DNA from: Avichristensenella sp031550535 | GTDB taxonomy: Bacteria > Bacillota > Clostridia > Christensenellales > Aristaeellaceae | Direction of reading: 5' to 3' | NCBI GenBank assembly: GCA_031550535.1 | Contig: JAVBOM010000001.1 | Coordinates: 1-64,000, forward strand | DNA: 64,000 nt | In this document: one piece after another, positions 58,432-64,000 of the stretch | Layout of the letters: each line of letters starts with the position of its first letter | Numbering within the stretch: position 1 is the stretch's first letter | The notes under the pieces: generated by a model | Seen by the model: the letters and a program-made list of their open reading frames with translations, nothing else | Database searches by the model: none | Told to the model about the DNA's origin: nothing | Program-made: the position numbers and the translations under genes

Positions 58432-59361
58432 TCACGCCTTCCCCGCGCACCCCAAAACCTCAACAATCTTATGCCGCACCAGATCGCGCAGGCCGTCGCG
58501 CACGGGCGTCAGGTACGCGCGGGGGTCGAAGGCGTCCGGATGCTCGGTCAGGTACTTGCGCAGTTCGCCCGTGAAGGCCAGGCGCAGGTCGCTGTCGATG
58601 TTGATTTTGCAGACCGCGGACCGCGCCGCCTGCCGGAGCATGTCCTCCGGAACGCCCTGCGCGCCGGGCATGCTGCCGCCGTACTGGTTGATCATCTCGA
58701 CATACTTCGGCACGACGGACGACGCGCCGTGCAGCACGATCGGGAAGCCCGGCAGCTTTTCGGACACCTTGTCCAGGATGTCAAAGCGCAGGCGCGGCTC
58801 GCCCTTGAACTTGAACGCGCCGTGGCTGGTGCCGATCGCGATGGCGAGGCTGTCCACGCCGGTGCGCTCCACGAATTCCTTGACCTGGTCGGGGTCCGTG
58901 AACTGCGCGTCGTCCGCGGACACGTTCACGGCATCCTCGATGCCGGCGAGGCGGCCCAGCTCGCCCTCGACGGTGACGTTCCGCTCGTGCGCGTACTCCA
59001 CCACGCGGCGGGTCAGCGCGACGTTCCCCTCAAAGTCGTGGTGCGATCCATCAATCATAACGGATGTAAAGCCGCCGTCAATGCAGCTCTTGCAGAGTTC
59101 AAAATCCGCGCCGTGGTCCAGGTGCACGACGATGGGCAGGTCCGTGTCCTCGATGGCGGCCTCGATCAGCTTCATCAGGTAGACGTGCTTGGCGTATTTG
59201 CGCGCGCCGGACGACACCTGCAGGATGAGCGGCGCGTTTTCGGCCTTGGCGGCCTCGGTGATCGCCTGCACGATCTCCATGTTGTTCACGTTGAACGCGC
59301 CGATGGCATAACCGCCCTCGTACGCTTTTTTGAACATCTCGCGGGAATTGACAAGAGGCAT
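58432..59361 (-). CDS. fba: Class II fructose-bisphosphate aldolase
   Basis: 309 residues, TIM barrel. Zinc-site and catalytic region: VVHLDHGADFELCKSCIDGGFTSVMIDGSHHDFE, VEGELGRLAG, AIAIGTSHGAFKF, FPIVLHGASSVV (His ligands) and INIDSDLRLAFTG. Cleaves fructose-1,6-bisphosphate in glycolysis. GGAGGG before ATG. A long hairpin repeat begins 5 nt after the stop. Confidence 0.96.
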   Translation of the reverse strand: MPLVNSREMFKKAYEGGYAIGAFNVNNMEIVQAITEAAKAENAPLILQVSSGARKYAKHVYLMKLIEAAIEDTDLPIVVHLDHGADFELCKSCIDGGFTSVMIDGSHHDFEGNVALTRRVVEYAHERNVTVEGELGRLAGIEDAVNVSADDAQFTDPDQVKEFVERTGVDSLAIAIGTSHGAFKFKGEPRLRFDILDKVSEKLPGFPIVLHGASSVVPKYVEMINQYGGSMPGAQGVPEDMLRQAARSAVCKINIDSDLRLAFTGELRKYLTEHPDAFDPRAYLTPVRDGLRDLVRHKIVEVLGCAGKA

Positions 59362-59449
59362 GAAAAACCCTCCTTTTGAATATGGCATGAGCCCAGCACG
59401 AAGTATAACAAACGCGGGCGCGGTTGTAAACCTTTTGGGCCGCCGCAGC

Positions 59450-59478
59450 TTGACATTGCCCGGGTTTTATGGCATAGT
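59450..59478 (+). promoter_or_regulatory. Promoter of the mntP riboswitch transcript
   Basis: TTGACA, 17-bp spacer, CATAGT; predicted start about 59485, just before the riboswitch. Confidence 0.65.
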
Positions 59479-59485
59479 ACACCCA

Positions 59486-59602
59486 TCATGCGGGAGTAAT
59501 TGGCGCATTGCGCGGCATGCCAACACGCTGGTCTGCAAGACCTGGCCTGCCTTAATTGATGAGACGCATGTACGGCGGTTTCGCTGTACATGCGTCTTTT
59601 TT
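59486..59602 (+). promoter_or_regulatory. yybP-ykoY (Mn2+) riboswitch with terminator platform
   Basis: P1 pairs ATGCG (59488-59492) with CGCAT (59565-59569). The conserved GGGAGTA near the 5' side, the internal GCCAACA...GCTGGT...ACCTGGC helices and TGATGAGACG at the 3' side fit the Mn2+-sensing class. The P1 3' strand is also the left arm of a strong terminator GACGCATGTAC/GTACATGCGTC (59563-59596) plus TTTTTT. Mn2+ would hold P1, prevent termination and turn mntP on. Confidence 0.85.
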
Positions 59603-59648
59603 GGTATATTTTGCCGCGTGACGCAACGAAAATAAAGGGGTGCGGGTT

Positions 59649-60212
59649 ATGGGGATTATTGAACTGTTGCTGATCGCCGTGGGGCTTTCGATGGATGCGT
59701 TCGCGGTGTCGCTGTGCAAGGGGCTGGCCATGCGGCGGGTCAATTGGCGGCGGGCCGGGATCATCGCGCTGTTCTTTGGCGGGTTCCAGGCGGTTATGCC
59801 GCTGATCGGCTGGGCGCTCGGGCGGCAGTTTGAACAGTATATCACCGCGTATGACCACTGGATCGCGTTCATCTTGCTCGCGTTCATCGGCGGCAAGATG
59901 ATCGTGGAAGCCCTGCACGGCGGCGGGGAAGCCGAAGAAGAGGGCGCGCTGGACCTGAAGGAGCTGTTCATCCTGGCCGTGGCGACGAGCATCGACGCGC
60001 TGGCCGTGGGCATCACGTTCGCGTTTCTGTCGGTCAATATCGTGCCGTCCGTGCTGATGATCGGTGCGACGACGTTCCTCCTGTCCCTGGTGGGCGTGGC
60101 GGTGGGCAGCGCGTTTGGCGCGAAGCTGATGAAGAAGGCGGAAATCTTCGGCGGCGCGATTCTGATCGCCATCGGGCTGAAGATTCTGCTGGAGCATCTG
60201 GGCGTACTGTAA
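59649..60212 (+). CDS. mntP: Manganese efflux pump MntP
   Basis: 187 residues, six membrane helices. Conserved AVGLSMDAFAVSLCKG and AVATSIDALAVGITFAF (paired Asp in helices 1 and 4) define MntP. Exports Mn2+ under excess. The ATG at 59649 has AAAGGGG upstream; a GTG at 59640 would add three residues. The riboswitch upstream fits this role exactly. Confidence 0.94.
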   Translation: MGIIELLLIAVGLSMDAFAVSLCKGLAMRRVNWRRAGIIALFFGGFQAVMPLIGWALGRQFEQYITAYDHWIAFILLAFIGGKMIVEALHGGGEAEEEGALDLKELFILAVATSIDALAVGITFAFLSVNIVPSVLMIGATTFLLSLVGVAVGSAFGAKLMKKAEIFGGAILIAIGLKILLEHLGVL

Positions 60213-60226
60213 GCCCGTTTGCAGTC

Positions 60227-61180
60227 CTATTCCGGCAATTCGCCGCACCGGGCATCAAACCCCGGATAGCTAACGCGGCACGCGCCGCTTTCCGTAATTG
60301 TGGGCTGGTGATACGTCAGGCCGTCGAATGTGAAGTGGTATTCCTTTGTTCCGTATTCGTCCGCGTAGGTCACGTACAGGTCGTACAGTTCCGCGCGGGC
60401 CGTGATGGTTTCCAGGACCGCGCCGTCCGCTTGGCGGGTTTTGGTCAGCGTCTGTGTGCCCGTCGTCCCGTCGCAGAGCAGCGTGCCGCCGCCGGGCGTT
60501 GTGTACGTCTGCGAGTCTCCACTAGCGCCGTCCGGTTCCCAGGCGCACTTGTAAACGTATCTTTCGCCGTACTCCACCTGCTCGTTCTGCGTGACCCACA
60601 TCGGATAGGGCGGGGAAAACGCGGTGGTCTGGTTGGAGGCGGTCACCAGCAGCCCTGGCAGTTGCAAGTTCAGATCGCGCCAGTCTCCCACACGCTCGGT
60701 CCGCCCGATGCTATCCAAATATGTCTGCGCCTGCGCGTACATCTGCCGCTTGATTTCCGCCCTGTTTTCCGTGTCGTTTTCCACAAGGCGGTCCAGGCAC
60801 GCCTTGGGCATCATCGCCTCCAGCGAGGGCCAATAGCGCTCGCCGTCCTCCGGCCGTTTGATCTCGCGCAGAGCGTAGCCGCCCGCTCCCTTGTCAAATA
60901 TCAGCGTCACGGGGTAGACGAACCCGCCGCCGGTATCGGTGAAGATACCTGCCAGGAAGCCGTAGTTTTGGCAGGACACCTGGGCATAGACCACGGCGGT
61001 GGCGTCCGTTTCTTCCGTGCCCAATACCACGCGCCCTTCCACCCAGCATTCCCCCTGCGTGTCCTCCCAGGTCAGGGTCATGATGGCGTCATGCAGCACA
61101 TCCTCTGGCACGCCTTCCCCGGCGGCGGCGGAGCAAAATACCAGCAGCAGACAGGCGCATACCATGGCGATTTTTTTCAT
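60227..61180 (-). CDS. Secreted protein of unknown function
   Basis: 317 residues: signal peptide (MKKIAMVCACLLLVFCSAAA), Cys-containing beta-rich N-terminal domain (WEDTQGECWVEGRVVLGTEE, FDKGAGGYALREIKRPEDGERYW), then a C-terminal region with YGERYVYKCAWEPDG, GTLLCDGTTGTQTLTKTR and YHFTFDGLTYHQPTI. No family recognised. AAGAGG lies 6 nt before the ATG. It ends convergently against mntP. Confidence 0.78.
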   Translation of the reverse strand: MKKIAMVCACLLLVFCSAAAGEGVPEDVLHDAIMTLTWEDTQGECWVEGRVVLGTEETDATAVVYAQVSCQNYGFLAGIFTDTGGGFVYPVTLIFDKGAGGYALREIKRPEDGERYWPSLEAMMPKACLDRLVENDTENRAEIKRQMYAQAQTYLDSIGRTERVGDWRDLNLQLPGLLVTASNQTTAFSPPYPMWVTQNEQVEYGERYVYKCAWEPDGASGDSQTYTTPGGGTLLCDGTTGTQTLTKTRQADGAVLETITARAELYDLYVTYADEYGTKEYHFTFDGLTYHQPTITESGACRVSYPGFDARCGELPE

Positions 61181-61318
61181 TCGGAACCTCTTTCGCATCT
61201 ATGTTGCACGGTTTTTTACATGAATAGAACGGCGCAGTTTGGCAAATTATTCCGGCTGCTTTGCACGCCTGCGGCTTTCCCATCCGGCGGCGCGCCGCAT
61301 ATCCTATTCATAGCGGAG

Positions 61319-61375
61319 GTGAGGATTCCTTGCGGAATCCTCCTATGGCGCCCGATTCTCCGAATCCGCGCCGCC
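61319..61375 (-). repeat. Short double-hairpin repeat (S family)
   Basis: GAGGATTCCTTGCGGAATCC (A) then GGCGCCCGATTCTCCGAATC and CGCGCCGCC (B), upstream of the small plus-strand gene in leader orientation. Confidence 0.8.
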
Positions 61376-61437
61376 GTCCTGGAAAGGCCACTCCGCCGGA
61401 GGAAAACCTCCATTTTCGGCATGAAGGAGCGTTTACG

Positions 61438-61686
61438 ATGCAATCGCAAGTCAACATCCGCACCCTGGTCGGCGGGCCGGTCGGCGTTTCCTTTCTGGAC
61501 GGCACGGGCACTTCGGGCGTCCTGTGCGACATAGAGGGCAATGAGCTCTACCTGCAGGAGTACATGTACCAGGATTTTTTCGCGCTCAAACACTATGACC
61601 TGAGCAGGGTTGGCGGAGTATATCCGTTCCCCGAGTGCCAGACGCAGCCGGGGCCGACGCCGTATCCGTATCCGATCGTGTATTGA
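61438..61686 (+). CDS. Small protein of unknown function
   Basis: 82 residues, soluble. MQSQVNIRTLVGGPVGVSFL, DIEGNELYLQEYMYQDFFALKHYDLSRVGGVYPFPEC, then a Pro/Tyr-rich tail (PGPTPYPYPIVY). The beta-rich start resembles small Sm-like or spore-coat-type proteins of Clostridia, but I cannot assign it. AAGGAGC before ATG; a terminator follows at 61717. Confidence 0.75.
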   Translation: MQSQVNIRTLVGGPVGVSFLDGTGTSGVLCDIEGNELYLQEYMYQDFFALKHYDLSRVGGVYPFPECQTQPGPTPYPYPIVY

Positions 61687-61716
61687 CGCGGCTGATTCAA
61701 AGGGTACATAAAAAAG

Positions 61717-61742
61717 CGAAGGCCGTGGGGCCTTCGTTTTTT
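61717..61742 (+). terminator. Bidirectional terminator after the small protein gene
   Basis: CGAAGGCC-GTGG-GGCCTTCG flanked by AAAAA and TTTTTT. Confidence 0.85.
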
Positions 61743-61859
61743 GCGGATCGTTACGCCTTTTCGTACCCCGCGTATCCTGCCGGACGTTTCATGATACCAG
61801 CATCGAATAGATCCTGCCTTAGGTGGCGCATCGTGCGCCGGTCGTTGCGCGGCAAGCCT

Positions 61860-62000
61860 GACGCATCACAAGGCGGACGCGCGATGCGCGCCCCTACGGC
61901 CCGTTCGGTTGCCCCTCCCGTGCGTCCTATCCCGCCATAGGGGCGGCCAATGGCCGTCCGCCTGCCCTTGGCGCGCCCAAGACACCGTGAGCAATCCGAA
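61860..62000. repeat. GGGGCGGCC / GCGCGC intergenic repeat
   Basis: Two facing half-units: GGCGGACGCGCGATGCGCGC then CCCTACGG, and CATAGGGGCGGCCAATGGCCG then TCCGCC. A related fragment lies at 26460-26600. No gene was seen between 61686 and 62029. Confidence 0.6.
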
Positions 62001-62028
62001 CCCTAATATGCGGGCACACCCCGCGCGC

Positions 62029-63294
62029 TTACGGCGCGACAAACACGCGCGCCTCATCCTCCCCGGAGAAGGCGCGGAGGAACAGCGGCGCGTCTTGTAA
62101 TGCGTCCAGCGGCGCACTTTGCGGCGCGTCTTGCGGCGCATCCGGCAGCGAAATCATGCCCTCGCCTCCCGGGGGGATCGCGTCAAAGCGCAGCGGCACC
62201 GCCGCGCCGCTCTCCTGCGCATGAAAACCGGTGATCGGCGCGTCCAACGTGTTTCGCACGCGCAACTGCTTCCCTTCCGCCCGCGCGAACGCCACGGTGC
62301 CCGCGCGGAAAAGCGCCGCGCCCTCCACCGGCGCGTCCAGCGCCGAAACGGCCCGCATGTCTTTTGCGAGCGTTTCCCCCGTGCCGCCCTCATAGGCGTG
62401 CACGCCTACCAGCACCGGCAGACCATACGCTGCCGTCCCGCGCGCGACCTCCGCTACCCAGGCGGCGTCCTGCCCATACGCCTGGCTGTACGCCATCGGC
62501 AGCGCGAGGTCAACCATCGCCGCAGCGTCCCGGTAATTCTGGCCGTAGTGCACGTCGCTGAAGGCGGTGTCGGCGTACGCACCCTCCGGCATCAGCGCGG
62601 CGCTCACACACAAGGACGGCCTTTCCGCGCGCGCGGCGGCGGTCATCCGGCGGGCAAACGCCAGCACATTCTGCCGCCGCACCCTGGCAAACGCGGTTGC
62701 GCTTTCGTCCCCGGCGCGGTAGGCGTCAAACAGGCATTCCGGCTCCGGCGCGTCCGCGAAAAACGTGCGGATCATCAGTCGCCGCAGGTGTTCCGGCTCC
62801 GCGCCCGCGTCCGCGTACCGGCGCGCGTCGTCCTCCGACCAGCCGTACACCGCGTGGTTGTAGCGGATGTAGTCCAGGTGCAGCCCGTCCACGGGGTATT
62901 GCCGGACGAGCGCCGCGACAAAGCCCTCCAGGTAGCGCGCGTACGCCTCATCCGCAATGCTCACGATGTCCCGGTCGCGGCCGCGCGTGAAGTGCACCAG
63001 GCCGCTTTCCGGGTGCGCCGCCTTGTACAGCGCGTCCGACGCGGAGGTCAGCCACGCGTGCACGCGGATGCCCCGCGCGTGGGCCGCGTCCAGCAGTTCC
63101 CGGAGCAAATCCCGGTCCGGGTCAGCCACGCCGAGCACGCCGCCGATGGGCGCGCACGAGGCCCGGCCGTTCAGCCCCTTCGTCAGGAAGAAAATATCCG
63201 TCACCCCGGCGAAGGCGCAGTCGGCGGAGGCCCTTTCCGCGCCGTGCCGCAGGGGCAAGTCCGCCCACATCCAGATGCCAAGCCGTTTGCTCAT
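62029..63294 (-). CDS. Glycoside-hydrolase-like TIM-barrel protein (GHL10/DUF187 type)
   Basis: 421 residues. Begins LGIWMWADLPLRHGAERASA; VDGLHLDYIRYN and PMAYSQAYGQDAAWVAEV are typical of PF02638-like glycosidases, and ALMPEG/DVHYGQNY regions fit the family. No signal peptide, so it is probably cytosolic, unlike many relatives. C-terminal beta domain with repeated DAPQDAPQSAPLDALQDAP. Starts 10 nt after the ROK gene stop, forming an operon. Substrate unknown. Confidence 0.85.
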   Translation of the reverse strand: MSKRLGIWMWADLPLRHGAERASADCAFAGVTDIFFLTKGLNGRASCAPIGGVLGVADPDRDLLRELLDAAHARGIRVHAWLTSASDALYKAAHPESGLVHFTRGRDRDIVSIADEAYARYLEGFVAALVRQYPVDGLHLDYIRYNHAVYGWSEDDARRYADAGAEPEHLRRLMIRTFFADAPEPECLFDAYRAGDESATAFARVRRQNVLAFARRMTAAARAERPSLCVSAALMPEGAYADTAFSDVHYGQNYRDAAAMVDLALPMAYSQAYGQDAAWVAEVARGTAAYGLPVLVGVHAYEGGTGETLAKDMRAVSALDAPVEGAALFRAGTVAFARAEGKQLRVRNTLDAPITGFHAQESGAAVPLRFDAIPPGGEGMISLPDAPQDAPQSAPLDALQDAPLFLRAFSGEDEARVFVAP

Positions 63295-63304
63295 ACCTGT
63301 ACCC

Positions 63305-64000
63305 TCACGAAATGCGCGCGATCCACTCGCGGCTGAGCACCTGCGCCGCGCCGCGCAGGATGCCCGTGTCGCCCGGCACGGACAGCAAGGCCGGCGGCTT
63401 TCTGGCCGCGCCCGCCATCCGCGCGGCCAGGCGCATGCCGATGCGGTCGGTGAACAGGTCCTGGTGCGGCGCGGCGTACCGGCAGTCGATGACGATGTGC
63501 GACGGGTCCAGCAGCCAGACGACGGAGAACAGCATGTCCCCCACCGTGTCGGCGGCGTTAAGCAGCGCCCACTGGTAGCGGGGGAAGTCGTCCGCCGCGC
63601 GGAGGGCGAGGCGGCTCAGCAGATCGCTCTCGCTGTCAAACTCCGCCGCGTCCAGCCCGCAGGCGCGCGCGAACGCCCGTACGGAGAGCCTGCTCTCGTA
63701 GTTCGTGCCGTCGCCCAGCGTGAGCTGCCCGACATCGCCCGCGGCGGCGTTCAACCCGCGCAGCACGTTTCCGCCGTGGATCGTCGCGCCGCCGACGCCT
63801 TCGCCGATATAGGCGTAGTACAACACCTCGCAGTCCGCCCGCGTGGCCAGCGGCATGTACGCCCGGACGGCGAACTTGACATCCTCGTCCACATAGTAAT
63901 CGTACTGCCCAAGCTCCTCGCGCAGCAGCTTTTTCACCGGCAGCGCGTTTAGCGCCGGAATGCGCTGGTTGACCACCGTATCGCTCGCCACGTCATAGGG
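63305..64000 (-). CDS. ROK-family protein, C-terminal part (cut by the window end)
   Basis: At least 231 residues; the reading frame is open through the last base of the window. YYAYIGEGVGGATIHGGNVLRGLNAAAGDVGQLTLGD corresponds to the ROK core glycine loops and sugar site, and DPSHIVIDCRYAAPHQ to the late strand. Cys zinc ligands (CxCG) are absent, which points to a NagC/XylR-type repressor lacking kinase activity; the N-terminal DNA-binding half would lie beyond the edge. Likely regulates the downstream glycosidase-like gene. Confidence 0.8.
   Translation of the reverse strand, partial: PYDVASDTVVNQRIPALNALPVKKLLREELGQYDYYVDEDVKFAVRAYMPLATRADCEVLYYAYIGEGVGGATIHGGNVLRGLNAAAGDVGQLTLGDGTNYESRLSVRAFARACGLDAAEFDSESDLLSRLALRAADDFPRYQWALLNAADTVGDMLFSVVWLLDPSHIVIDCRYAAPHQDLFTDRIGMRLAARMAGAARKPPALLSVPGDTGILRGAAQVLSREWIARIS

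Overview
The window looks like chromosomal DNA of a high-GC, spore-forming Clostridia-type Firmicute, probably a gut or rumen anaerobe. The evidence is a BofA sporulation gene, HPr kinase/phosphorylase, Rex, a family-3 glycosidase, strong AGGAGG ribosome binding sites and TTGxxx/TATAAT promoters. The species cannot be named from sequence alone. I saw no tRNA, rRNA, CRISPR array, phage or transposase gene.

Layout. 0.4-4 kb (minus): peptide-type ABC importer (permeases and binding protein, no ATPases). 4.3-8.3 kb (minus): DnaK, DUF5685 protein, J protein and a zinc-ribbon membrane protein. 8.6-12.4 kb (plus): secreted GH3 glycosidase fused to an esterase. 12.5-14.5 kb: a MITE-like element, a nucleotidyltransferase and small proteins. 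14.9-18.8 kb (minus): zinc-uptake operon whose binding protein carries a ZinT domain nested inside the ZnuA fold. 19.0-19.9 kb: probable replication origin, followed by dnaN and recF (plus). Gene strand flips here, mostly minus to the left and plus to the right. 22-28 kb (plus): acetyltransferase, then an aldolase / polyol dehydrogenase / FGGY kinase sugar pathway. 28-31.5 kb: small envelope proteins and a TlpA-like lipoprotein. 31.5-35.8 kb (minus): an AT-rich HExxH gene, then HAD phosphatase-hprK-ROK kinase-rsmG. 36-41 kb (plus): a short-chain reductase and a 1112-residue acyl-adenylating ligase / ACP / alpha-oxoamine synthase. 41-49.9 kb: MFS transporter, tandem small secreted proteins, metabolic enzymes, manA. 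50-59 kb: a two-gene segment bracketed by inverted repeats, bofA, BspA-type repeat protein, VanW protein, rex, a secreted repeat protein and fba. 59.4-64 kb: Mn2+ riboswitch with mntP, secreted proteins, and a glycosidase-like gene with a ROK protein cut by the window end.

The most unusual feature is the intergenic DNA. It is built from a small set of hairpin modules that recur across the whole window. One type follows stop codons by 5-11 nt, with unrelated stem sequences but nearly always a C(UNCG)G tetraloop on the gene-sense strand. A second type, a pair of hairpins of about 60 bp, sits just upstream of start codons in a biased orientation. Together with the one-polypeptide sphingolipid-synthase-like enzyme and the nested ZnuA-ZinT protein, these are the best candidates for something undescribed.
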